A stretch of DNA of 9,437 nt from an uncultured Intrasporangium sp. (GCA_937873285.1 CALMNV010000224.1:1-9437); one strand, 5' to 3'; positions 1-6,151 are shown, numbered from the stretch's first letter. The notes: generated from the letters alone by a model not told the origin. Numbers and translations: made by a program.

Positions 1-867
1 GCCGGTGAAGAGGCTGGCGCCCCGGGCGCCCCGCTTGACGGCGACCTGCCGGACGCCACCGCTCAGCAGGGCTGAGACGATGGCGGCCTCCTCTCGTGCG
101 TCGGCCACGTCGGTCACGTCCGCCACGTCGGCCACGTCGGCCGGGGTGCCGGGGCGGACCAGGCCCAGCTCGTCGTCGCCCGCGACGACGACGTCCACCC
201 GGCCGGCAAGGGGCGCGAGCACCGCGGAGGCCCGTTCCCTGCTCCACAGCTGGGAGCGGAAGTTGACGTCGAGGCAGACGAGTATGCCGTCGCGTCGGGC
301 CGCCACGACGGTGTCCGAGACGGCCTCCCGCGCGGAGTCGGACAGGGCGGGCGTGATGCCGGTCAGATGCAGCACCCGAGGCCGGGCAGCGAGCGCGGCG
401 ACCAGGTCGTCGGCGTGCAGCGCCGAGCCGGCCGAGCCGGCGCGCCGGTAGTCCACCCGGGCCAGGTCGGCGCTGCGCTGCTCGACGAACATCAGCCCCG
501 TCGGCCGCTCCGGGTCGACCACGGCGTGCGCGGTCTCGACGCCCTCACCGCGCAGGGTGCGCACCACGAGGTCACCGAACCGGTCGGCGCCGACGCGCCC
601 GACCCACCCGACGCGGTGGCCGAGCCGGGCCAGGCCGATGGCGACGTTGGACTCGGCGCCGGCGAGGCGCACGACCCAGCGGCTGCCCTGGGCCAGCAGG
701 CCCTCGCTCCGGAAGGCGACCATGGCCTCGCCGACGGTGAGCACGTCGAGCCTGCCCGGCGGCATACCGGCGAGGCCGGCACCGAAGGCGACGGCGATGG
801 GGTCGCCAGCCTCGCCAGGGTCACCGGGGTCGGCGGCATCGATGACGGCGGGGGGGTCGCCGGTCAC
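1..867 (-). CDS. kdgK: PfkB-family 2-keto-3-deoxygluconate/galactonate kinase, 3' end outside window
   Basis: Probable cytoplasmic sugar-acid kinase that phosphorylates a 2-keto-3-deoxy-aldonate at C6 with ATP, giving the substrate for the aldolase encoded just upstream. The 289 visible residues show the PfkB/ribokinase fold: a first strand RLDVLTVGEAMVAF (39-52), the sugar-binding segment GAESNVAIGLARLG (70-83), DYRRAGSA (139-146), LHLTGITPAL (166-175), DVNFRSQLW (200-208) and GDDEL (230-234). The C-terminal ATP/anion-hole motif (usually GAGD) lies beyond the window. The GTG start at 867 is chosen because it overlaps the aldolase stop as GTGA, the same coupling seen one gene upstream. The other candidate is ATG at 765, which would remove 34 residues of low-complexity sequence ahead of the conserved core. 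Neither start has a good Shine-Dalgarno sequence. Two in-frame 9-bp repeat arrays lie inside the gene. The family call is firm. Gluconate versus galactonate derivative specificity is inferred from the neighbours. Confidence 0.88.
   Translation of the reverse strand, partial: MTGDPPAVIDAADPGDPGEAGDPIAVAFGAGLAGMPPGRLDVLTVGEAMVAFRSEGLLAQGSRWVVRLAGAESNVAIGLARLGHRVGWVGRVGADRFGDLVVRTLRGEGVETAHAVVDPERPTGLMFVEQRSADLARVDYRRAGSAGSALHADDLVAALAARPRVLHLTGITPALSDSAREAVSDTVVAARRDGILVCLDVNFRSQLWSRERASAVLAPLAGRVDVVVAGDDELGLVRPGTPADVADVADVTDVADAREEAAIVSALLSGGVRQVAVKRGARGASLFTG
98..142 (-). repeat. In-frame 9-bp tandem repeat, five units, Ala-Asp-Val array
   Basis: Five consecutive 9-bp units close to ACGTCGGCC (plus strand) lie at 98-106, 107-115, 116-124, 125-133 and 134-142. 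Read on the minus strand they encode ADVADVADVTDVADA inside the kinase, just after the GDDEL segment, where PfkB proteins normally have a short linker and helix. The unit length is three codons, so copy-number change would preserve the frame. The array is acidic and probably a surface loop (inference). Confidence 0.8.
799..831 (-). repeat. Degenerate in-frame 9-bp repeat near kinase N-terminus
   Basis: On the minus strand the units GACCCCGGT, GACCCTGGC, GAGGCTGGC and a final GACCCC follow each other, encoding DPG-DPG-EAG-DP at residues 13-23 counted from the GTG start. It lies in the 34-residue extension ahead of the PfkB core, so it is translated only if the GTGA-coupled start is used. Confidence 0.65.
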
Positions 868-1586
868 GGCTGGCACCGCTGCGCGACGTCGAGGTAGGCC
901 CGGGCGCGCTCCCGCAGGCCGGTGAGGTCGCCGCCCGTGGTCCCCGCTGCCGGTGAGGCGGCGCTGCCGACGAGCGGCCCACCGACTCCCACGGCCACGG
1001 CTCCGGCTCGCAGGAACGCCTCCGCCTCGGCCAGCCCGACACCGCCCACGGCGACGAACGGGACGTGCGGGAACGGGTCCCGCAGCGCCGTGAGGTAGGC
1101 CGGCCCGCCCAGCGAGGCGGGGAAGAGCTTGACCGCGGCGGCGCCCTCCTCCATGGCGCTGCACGCCTCGGTCGCGGTCAGCGCTCCGGCCAGCACGGGC
1201 AGCCCGGCAGCCGCGCCCGCCGCCACGGAGGAGACGACGGCGGGAGTGACGAGGAACTGCGCGCCCGCCTCGGCGGCGTCGGAGACGTGCCGCGGCGTGA
1301 GCACGGTGCCGGCGCCGATGAGCGACTCCTGCGGGGCGTGGCTGCGGATCTGCTCGATGGCGCGCAGGGCGCCTGGGGTGGTGAGGGTCACCTCGACGAG
1401 CCGCAGGCCCTCCGCCAGGAGAGCGAGGGCGGTCTCGACGGCGGCCGGTCCGTCGGTGCCGCGGATGACCGCCACGATGCGTGACTCGGCGAGCCGGGCC
1501 GGGAAGCTGGGCACGGGTGGCACGAGTGGCACGGGTGGCACGGGTGGCACGGGTGGCACGGGTGGCGCAGCAGGCACGGCGCTCAC
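864..1586 (-). CDS. dgoA: 2-dehydro-3-deoxy-6-phosphogalactonate/gluconate aldolase (class I, Eda/DgoA family)
   Basis: Cytoplasmic Schiff-base aldolase cleaving the phosphorylated 2-keto-3-deoxy sugar acid to pyruvate and glyceraldehyde 3-phosphate. From the GTG at 1586 it is 240 residues. Motifs in order: RIVAVIRG (36-43), VEVTL with the conserved Glu65, LIGAGTVLTP (89-98), FLVTPAVV (111-118), AVKLFPAS with the Schiff-base Lys153, and FVAVGGV (177-183). The stretch GPAYLTAL after the lysine and FVAVGGV look more like E. coli DgoA than Eda, which agrees with the adjacent dgoD. GTG 1586 overlaps the dehydratase stop as GTGA. The ATG at 1619 would add 11 residues and a 37-bp overlap, and is less likely. 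The first 30 residues are an unusual Pro-Val array absent from E. coli DgoA and Eda. The downstream kinase start overlaps this stop. KDPG versus KDPGal specificity cannot be settled from sequence alone. Confidence 0.9.
   Translation of the reverse strand: MSAVPAAPPVPPVPPVPPVPLVPPVPSFPARLAESRIVAVIRGTDGPAAVETALALLAEGLRLVEVTLTTPGALRAIEQIRSHAPQESLIGAGTVLTPRHVSDAAEAGAQFLVTPAVVSSVAAGAAAGLPVLAGALTATEACSAMEEGAAAVKLFPASLGGPAYLTALRDPFPHVPFVAVGGVGLAEAEAFLRAGAVAVGVGGPLVGSAASPAAGTTGGDLTGLRERARAYLDVAQRCQP
1507..1569 (-). repeat. In-frame 9-bp minisatellite encoding Val-Pro-Pro units
   Basis: Seven consecutive 9-bp units on the plus strand: CTGGGCACG, GGTGGCACG, AGTGGCACG, three further GGTGGCACG and GGTGGCGCA. 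The three central full units in a row are identical. On the minus strand they give PPVPPVPPVPPVPLVPPVPS in the aldolase N-terminus. Unit length equals three codons, so slippage would change protein length without a frameshift. Consecutive Pro-Pro codons early in a gene are known ribosome-stalling signals relieved by EF-P. A role here is inference. Confidence 0.9.
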
Positions 1587-2791
1587 CACTCCGCGAAGGA
1601 GCCGTCGGCGTGGCGCCACACCGGCCCGCGCCAGGCGTGCCCGCGCTTGTCGGCCGCCCGGACCACCTGCTCGTCGACCTCGATGCCGAGACCCGGGGCG
1701 AGCAGCCGCTCGATGAAGCCGTCGACGAAGCTCAGCGGTGCCGGGTCGACGACATAGTCGAGCACCTCGGCTCCCTGGTTGTAGTGGATGCCGATGCTCT
1801 GCTCCTGGATGAGGTAGTTCGAGGTGGCGAAGCCCACCTGCAGGCAGGCGGCGAGGGCGAGCGGCCCCAGCGGGCAGTGCGGGGCCAGCTGCACGTCGTA
1901 GACCTCGGCCAGGGCGGCGATCTTGCGCACCTCGGTGATCCCCCCGGCGTGCGAGACGTCGGGCTGGGCGACCGCGATGCCCGCCTGGAGCACCGGCAGG
2001 AACTCCTGCCGGCTGTAGAGGCGCTCCCCGGTCGAGACCGGGGTCGTCGTCGAGCGCACGAACTCACCGAGCAGGTGCGAGTTCTCCGGGACGACCGGCT
2101 CCTCGAGGAAGAAGGGCCGGTAGGGCTCGAGCAAGGGTGCGACCCGGCGGGCGTTGGCGAGGGTGAACCGGCCGTGGAAGTCGACGGCGACGTCGCCGGA
2201 GTGCCCGAGCACCTCCCGGGCCGCGGCGACCCGCTCGACGACCCCGTCGAGCTCGGCGACCGTCGCGACGGGGCTCATCCGGCCGCTGGCGTTCATCTTC
2301 ACCGCGGTGAGGCCGCCCTCGACCTGCTCCCGGATGTGGTCGGCCACCTCGGCCGGCTCGTCGCCGCCGACCCACCCGTAGACGCGGATCCGGTCGCGCA
2401 CCGGGCCGCCGAGCAGCTGGTGCACCGGCGCGGCATACCGCTTGCCGGCGATGTCCCACAGCGCCTGGTCCAGGCCCGACACGGCGCTGGCGAGGATCGG
2501 TCCCCCGCGGTAGAACGAGCCTTTCGTCATCACCTGCCAGTGGTCCTCGATGCGCAGCGCGTCGCGGCCGAGCAGCAGCTCGCTCAGCTGGTGGACGGCG
2601 GTGCGCACCGTCTCGGAGCGGCCCTCGCAGGTCGCTTCGCCCCAGCCGACGAGGCCTCCGGCGGTCTGCACCCGCACGAAGAGCCAGCGCGGCCCGACGA
2701 GGAAGGTCTCCACCCGTTCGATGCGCGTGTCCCGGCGGCTCTCGGCCGCCGCGTCGAGGGGGATGTCGAGGGGAACGTCGGTGCCCGTCAT
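1583..2791 (-). CDS. dgoD: D-galactonate dehydratase (enolase superfamily, DgoD)
   Basis: Mg-dependent dehydratase converting D-galactonate to 2-keto-3-deoxy-D-galactonate, the committed step of the DeLey-Doudoroff route. It has 402 residues and is recognisably co-linear with E. coli DgoD: PRWLFVRV, VGWGEATCEGR, FYRGGPILASAVSGLDQALWD, VYGWVGGD, EPYRPFFLEEPV, QPDVSHAGGITE, APHCPLGPLALAACL, QEQSIGIHYN, and the C-terminal WRHADGSFAEW. By position the metal ligands are Asp204 (in DFHGR), Glu230 (first Glu of LEEP) and Glu256 (in TGER). The catalytic acid/base pair is His206 and His305. The ATG at 2791 has GAGG seven bases upstream, overlapping the stop of the permease gene nine bases away. About 22 residues precede the usual family N-terminus and contain a DVPL-DIPL duplication. 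A related aldonate dehydratase activity is possible, but similarity to DgoD runs to the last residue. Confidence 0.95.
   Translation of the reverse strand: MTGTDVPLDIPLDAAAESRRDTRIERVETFLVGPRWLFVRVQTAGGLVGWGEATCEGRSETVRTAVHQLSELLLGRDALRIEDHWQVMTKGSFYRGGPILASAVSGLDQALWDIAGKRYAAPVHQLLGGPVRDRIRVYGWVGGDEPAEVADHIREQVEGGLTAVKMNASGRMSPVATVAELDGVVERVAAAREVLGHSGDVAVDFHGRFTLANARRVAPLLEPYRPFFLEEPVVPENSHLLGEFVRSTTTPVSTGERLYSRQEFLPVLQAGIAVAQPDVSHAGGITEVRKIAALAEVYDVQLAPHCPLGPLALAACLQVGFATSNYLIQEQSIGIHYNQGAEVLDYVVDPAPLSFVDGFIERLLAPGLGIEVDEQVVRAADKRGHAWRGPVWRHADGSFAEW
2756..2779 (-). repeat. 12-bp in-frame duplication at dgoD N-terminus
   Basis: Minus-strand units GACGTTCCCCTC and GACATCCCCCTC lie back to back and encode DVPL-DIPL (residues 5-12) in the extension before the conserved DgoD core. 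Only two copies, differing at two bases, so chance is possible. It is noted because the next two genes also start with short in-frame repeats. Confidence 0.55.
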
Positions 2792-2800
2792 CTGCCTGCC

Positions 2801-3616
2801 TCAGCCCTTCGTCGCGCCGGCGGTGAGCCCCGAGACGACGTACTTCTGCGCGAAGAGCGCGATGGCCATGATCGGCAGCGTCACGACCGTGGAGGCCGCC
2901 ATCAGGCCGCCCCAGTCGATGCTGGCGTAGCCGACGAAGTCGAAGATCGCCACGGGCAGGGTCTTCGTGCCGGCGCTCGAGAGGACGAGCGCGAACATGA
3001 AGTTGTTCCACGAGAAGATGAAGGACAGGATGCCCGCGGTCGCCACGCCGGGCAGCGACAGCGGCAGGGTGATCCGGCGGAAGGCGCCGATCGGGGTGAG
3101 CCCGTCGACGAGGGCCGCCTCCTCCAGCTCCTGGGGCAGCCCGTCGAAGTAGCCCATCATGATGTAGACGATGAGCGGCAGCGCGACGAACATGTGGCTG
3201 AGCACGAGCACCCCGAAGCCGCCGACCAGGCGCAGGTTGGAGAAGACGTAGTACCACGGCACGAGGAGCGAGACAGCCGGGATGACCCGGGCCATGAGCA
3301 CGACGAGCGCCGAGCGGCGCATCGCGAACCTGCTCATGGAGTATGCCGCCGGCACCCCGAGCACGAGCGACAGCCCGGTCGAGGCGAAGGCCACCCAGAG
3401 GCTGTTGAGGATGAACTGGACGTAGTTGGCCTGCTGCAGCACCTTCGCGTAGTTCTCGAAGGTCGGCGCGAAGACGAGGGCCTTGGTGGGGTCGTAGATG
3501 TCGACGTTGGTCTTCAGCGACGCGGCGACCATCCACACCAGCGGCGCGAGGAGCGCGAGGACGACGACGACGAGGGCGACGACGCGGAACGTCCGGAACG
3601 GCGTGCGGGCGCGCAT
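2801..3616 (-). CDS. ABC sugar-acid transporter inner-membrane permease, MalG type
   Basis: Second permease subunit of a CUT1-family (MalFGK-like) importer, 271 residues. A first membrane helix spans about residues 11-31, followed by a periplasmic-side loop (FAPTFENYAKVLQQANYVQFILNS split across 49-72). Further helices lie near 74-92, 103-124, 133-152, 192-212 and 240-258. The cytoplasmic EAA coupling loop is EEAALVDGLTPIGAFRRITL (165-184), ending in PLSLPG, where the ATPase docks. The start overlaps the stop of the first permease by one base (TGATG), and AAGGAG lies eight bases upstream at 3630-3625. The open frame continues far upstream of this ATG, but that part is an out-of-frame reading of the first permease. 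Substrate is inferred from the downstream galactonate genes. Confidence 0.93.
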   Translation of the reverse strand: MRARTPFRTFRVVALVVVVLALLAPLVWMVAASLKTNVDIYDPTKALVFAPTFENYAKVLQQANYVQFILNSLWVAFASTGLSLVLGVPAAYSMSRFAMRRSALVVLMARVIPAVSLLVPWYYVFSNLRLVGGFGVLVLSHMFVALPLIVYIMMGYFDGLPQELEEAALVDGLTPIGAFRRITLPLSLPGVATAGILSFIFSWNNFMFALVLSSAGTKTLPVAIFDFVGYASIDWGGLMAASTVVTLPIMAIALFAQKYVVSGLTAGATKG

Positions 3617-4536
3617 CAGCCGATCTCCTTCCGGCGGGAGGTGAGTGCCCACATGGAGCCGATGATGATCAGGAAGAAGAGCATGAGCACGGTCGAGGAC
3701 ACGCCGTACTGGTTGTAGTCGAAGCTGAGCCCGTAGGCGTAGACGTTGAGCGTCTCGACCTCGTTGAACGAGCCGCCGCCCTTGCCCTTCGTGGCGTAGA
3801 GGATGTCGAAGGTCTTCAAGGCGTCGATGCCGCGCAGCAGGATCGCGACGACGACGGTGGGCATCAGCAGCGGCAGGGTGACGAAGCGGAAGCGCTGCCA
3901 GGCGCTGGCCCCGTCGATGAGGGCCGCCTCGTTGGGCTCGTCGGAGAGCGAGGTGAGCCCGGCGAGCAGGATGAGCACGACCATCGGCGTCCACTGCCAC
4001 ACGTCGATGAGCATCGTCGTCGGCAGCGCGGTCCGCTCCCCCGCGAGCCACGGCTGCGGACCGATGCCGACCCAGCCGAGGACCGTGTTGGCGAGCCCGA
4101 TGTTGGGGTCGAAGATGAGCCGCCACATCATCCCGACGGCGACGGGGGTGGCGACCAAAGGCATCAGGATGGCCACCCGCACCCACTTCTCGCCCCGGAA
4201 CGGCCGCCACAGCAGCAGGGCGACCGCCATGCCGAGGAGCACCTCGACGAGGAGGACGACGCCGGTGAAGGCCGCGGTGCGCCCGACCGCGGGCCAGAAG
4301 CGGGTCGTGTCGGTCAGCACCTGCACATAGTTGGCGAAGCCGATGAACTGGAAGTCGGCCCGGACCGAGCCCTCCGCGTCGGTCATGCTGAGGTAGACGG
4401 TCCACGCGACAGGAAAGACGATGAGGACCGCGACGAAGACCATCGCCGGTGCCGCGAAGAGCCACTTGCGGTGGGCGTTGGCCCACCGTGACCAGCCGCC
4501 GGTGGCGGCCGGGGTCGGCAGGGTGCTGGCTGGCAT
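3616..4536 (-). CDS. ABC sugar-acid transporter inner-membrane permease, MalF type
   Basis: First permease subunit of the CUT1 importer, 306 residues from ATG 4536. Six likely helices: about 26-50, 88-110, 121-140, 176-196, 222-236 and 281-297. The EAA loop is NEAALIDGASAWQRFRFVTL (202-221), ending in PLLMP. The short basic N-terminus (WANAHRKW, 18-25) precedes helix 1, and the long periplasmic P2 domain of E. coli MalF is absent, as is usual for actinobacterial CUT1 permeases. The frame is open for 45 codons further upstream, but ATG 4536 is preferred because GGAG lies seven bases ahead (4547-4544) and the extra residues are Ser/Pro-rich and run through the intergenic hairpin into the end of the binding-protein gene. 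It is separated from that gene by 88 bases. Confidence 0.93.
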   Translation of the reverse strand: MPASTLPTPAATGGWSRWANAHRKWLFAAPAMVFVAVLIVFPVAWTVYLSMTDAEGSVRADFQFIGFANYVQVLTDTTRFWPAVGRTAAFTGVVLLVEVLLGMAVALLLWRPFRGEKWVRVAILMPLVATPVAVGMMWRLIFDPNIGLANTVLGWVGIGPQPWLAGERTALPTTMLIDVWQWTPMVVLILLAGLTSLSDEPNEAALIDGASAWQRFRFVTLPLLMPTVVVAILLRGIDALKTFDILYATKGKGGGSFNEVETLNVYAYGLSFDYNQYGVSSTVLMLFFLIIIGSMWALTSRRKEIG

Positions 4537-4566
4537 GAGCGTGCTCCAGGTGCGCAGGGGCGGGAG

Positions 4567-4612
4567 GTATGCCGGGTGGCTGGGCCTGATGGAAGCCGGC
4601 CACCCGGCATAC
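4567..4612 (-). terminator. Intergenic stem-loop after binding-protein gene, probable partial terminator or mRNA-stabilising hairpin
   Basis: A 17-bp inverted repeat (4567-4583 with 4596-4612, one mismatch that is a G.U pair in one strand's RNA) and a 12-base loop, starting 12 bases after the binding-protein stop. No T-run follows on either strand, so it is not a classical intrinsic terminator. In sugar ABC operons a hairpin here often raises binding protein over permease (established for malE-malF). The outer ends of the two arms are the 7-mer GTATGCC and its complement GGCATAC, which recur across the window. Confidence 0.75.
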
Positions 4613-4624
4613 GGCGTGCTGGTG

Positions 4625-5923
4625 CTACTTCTCGGTGTCGAGGAACTTCTGGAAGGCGGTGCTGGCGGCATCCGCCGACGCGGCCGCGTCCTTGCCGGTC
4701 ACCGTGTCGACGATCGGCTGGCCGACGATCTCACGGGCCTGCGAGACCTTCACCACGACCGGGCGGTCGTAGCCGACGCCGGTCTTCGTGCTCACGGCGA
4801 TGGCGGCCGCGAGGTCCTTGGGGAAGGTCGCGGTGCCCTTCGGGTCGGCCCACACCGAGGCGCGAGCGCCGGGCACGCCGGCCTCCTGGTTGGCCAGGGT
4901 CTGCGCCTTGCTCGTGGCCCACTCGATGAACTTCCACGCGTTGTCCTGGTTCTTCGACGCGTCGTTGACCCCCAGCGCCCACGAGGGCACGTTGTAGGGC
5001 TTGGACCCTGCCGGGCCGGCGGGGAAGGGCGCGAAGCCGACGGTGTCCGAGACCTTGGACTTGGCGGGGTCGGTGGCGTTCTTGTAGAGCGAGTCCGCCT
5101 CGGTGTAGAAGGCGGCCTTGCCCTGGGTGAAGATCGCCATCGCCTCGGGCCAGCTCATGTCGGTGCTGACGTTCTGCGGGCCGTAGTCCTTGATCAGGCT
5201 GCCGTAGAGCGCGTACGCGGCCTTGGCCGGGGCGCTGTTGATCGCGGACTTGCCGCTGCCGTCCACCCAGTCGCCGCCGTAGCTGTAGAGGAAGCTCGAG
5301 AACTGGGTGACCGCCGCCGACTTGGCGGTGCGGGCCACGAAGCCGGCGACTCCGGGGTTGGCGGCGGAGATCTTCGCGGCTGCGGCCTTGAGCTCGTCGA
5401 GGGTCTTCGGCGGGGCGCTCAGGCCGGCCTTCTGCAGCAGGTCCTTGCGGTAGTAGAGCACCTCCTGCTCGGTGATGATCGGCACGCCGACGACCTTGCC
5501 CTCGTAGGTCGTCGAGCCGACCGGACCCGGCTGGAAGTCGGCCCAGTTCCACGTGGAGTCGCTCTTGACCTTGGTGGTGAGGTCGGCGAGGTACTTGTTC
5601 TTGGCGAAGAGCTTGCCCTCCTGCAGCGGCCGGTACATCATCACGTCGAGGTCGCCGGCGCCGGCGTTGAGCTTGACGTTGTACTGGTCCGAGAGCTGGT
5701 CCTCGCCGAGCTGGGTCAGCTCCACCTTGACGCCGGACTGCTTCTCGAACTCGGGCAGCGCCTTCTTGATGTTCTCCGTCCACACGTGGTTGGCGAGGGT
5801 GACCCGCAGGGTGCTGCTGCCCCCGGAGCCTCCTGTGCTCTGCCCGCCACTGCCGCCGCAGGCCGCGAGGCCGAGGGCCGCGGCCATCGCCAGCGAGGTG
5901 CCGATAACTGACTGACGCAACAC
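4625..5923 (-). CDS. ABC transporter solute-binding lipoprotein (family 1, sugar type)
   Basis: Extracytoplasmic lipid-anchored receptor that delivers substrate to the two permeases, 432 residues. The N-terminus is a lipoprotein signal: charged start, hydrophobic core SLAMAAALG, lipobox LAAC with the lipidated Cys22, then a Gly/Ser linker (GGSGGQSTGGSGGSS). The mature part has the MalE-like two-lobe pattern: TLRVTLANHVWTENIKKALP (38-57), a GDLDVMM strand, EGKVVGVPI followed by YYRKDLLQKAGL, the conserved GKAAFY (268-273), and WALGV leading to AWKFIEWATS. It starts with GTG at 5923, which has GGAG six bases upstream (5933-5930). It is the first gene of the operon and faces the GntR-type regulator. 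Ligand is not readable from sequence. Galactonate or a galactonate-containing saccharide is inferred from the catabolic genes. Confidence 0.92.
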   Translation of the reverse strand: MLRQSVIGTSLAMAAALGLAACGGSGGQSTGGSGGSSTLRVTLANHVWTENIKKALPEFEKQSGVKVELTQLGEDQLSDQYNVKLNAGAGDLDVMMYRPLQEGKLFAKNKYLADLTTKVKSDSTWNWADFQPGPVGSTTYEGKVVGVPIITEQEVLYYRKDLLQKAGLSAPPKTLDELKAAAAKISAANPGVAGFVARTAKSAAVTQFSSFLYSYGGDWVDGSGKSAINSAPAKAAYALYGSLIKDYGPQNVSTDMSWPEAMAIFTQGKAAFYTEADSLYKNATDPAKSKVSDTVGFAPFPAGPAGSKPYNVPSWALGVNDASKNQDNAWKFIEWATSKAQTLANQEAGVPGARASVWADPKGTATFPKDLAAAIAVSTKTGVGYDRPVVVKVSQAREIVGQPIVDTVTGKDAAASADAASTAFQKFLDTEK

Positions 5924-5940
5924 GTCGGTCTCCGTTCCTG

Positions 5941-6050
5941 TCGTGTCCTGCCGTGTGTGCCGTGTCCTGCCGTGTCCTGCCGTGTGCCGCCGGGGCCCGG
6001 CCCCTGTCCGGCCCCTGTCCGGCGCGGTCCGGCGCGGTTCGGCGCTGCCG
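5941..6050 (-). repeat. Short direct repeats of 10-11 bp in the binding-protein leader
   Basis: Plus-strand copies: CGTGTCCTGC at 5942-5951, 5961-5970 and 5971-5980, with variants CGTGTGTGC (5952-5960) and CGTGTGCCGC (5981-5990). Then come GGCCCCTGTCC twice (5999-6009, 6010-6020) and GGCGCGGTCC, GGCGCGGTTC and GGCGCTGCCG (6021-6050). They lie just upstream of the ribosome-binding site, in the presumed untranslated leader. The near one-helical-turn spacing is visible. Function is unknown. Confidence 0.8.
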
Positions 6051-6103
6051 ACCCGTCGTTGGGCCGTCGGCGGGGCGAATCCTTAGATCCGCCTAGAGCG
6101 ACG

Positions 6104-6133
6104 ATGTTAGAACCACAAATCTGATCTATGCAA
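6104..6133 (-). promoter_or_regulatory. Candidate promoter for the transport/catabolism operon
   Basis: In the only AT-rich patch of the divergent region, the minus strand reads TTGCAT (6133-6128), an 18-bp spacer, then TAACAT (6109-6104). Start would be near 6097, giving a leader of roughly 170 bases that contains the direct repeats. The matches to sigma-70 consensus are partial (3 of 6 and 4 of 6), so position is tentative. Confidence 0.4.
6105..6115. promoter_or_regulatory. Candidate GntR/FCD operator
   Basis: TGTTAGAACCA matches the FadR-subfamily operator form TGGTNNNACCA in seven of eight defined positions. It overlaps the candidate -10 of the minus-strand operon and lies about 50 bp upstream of the regulator gene, a place where bound repressor would block the operon. 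Site identity is inferred. No other copy is seen in the window. Confidence 0.4.
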
Positions 6134-6151
6134 GGGATTCCTGACTCTGCG

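Noticed and set aside
1587..1619. ATG 1619 as start of the aldolase
   Set aside because: It would overlap dgoD by 37 bases and add an Arg-rich piece. The GTGA-overlapping GTG at 1586 repeats the arrangement at the next gene junction.
1481..3718. Long plus-strand open frame of 745 codons opposite dgoD and the permease gene
   Set aside because: It is antisense to clearly recognisable DgoD and MalG-type sequence. Its translation is compositionally biased (Arg, Asp, Glu, His, Gly), typical of the opposite strand of a high-GC gene.
3617..4603. Upstream extension of the second permease frame, giving a 600-residue protein
   Set aside because: The extra 5' part is an out-of-frame reading of the first permease and has no membrane segments. 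The ATG at 3616 has an AAGGAG site and a TGATG junction.
4421..5911. Long plus-strand open frame opposite the binding-protein gene
   Set aside because: The minus strand encodes a full lipoprotein with signal, lipobox and family motifs. The plus frame has no recognisable domain and is the expected high-GC shadow.
5941..6050. Possible CRISPR-like array
   Set aside because: Units are 9-11 bp and directly adjacent, with no spacers and no cas genes nearby.
6077..6140. Inverted repeat GAATCC (6077) with GGATTC (6135)
   Set aside because: Only six bases, separated by more than 50 bases in the divergent promoter region. It is likely to be chance.
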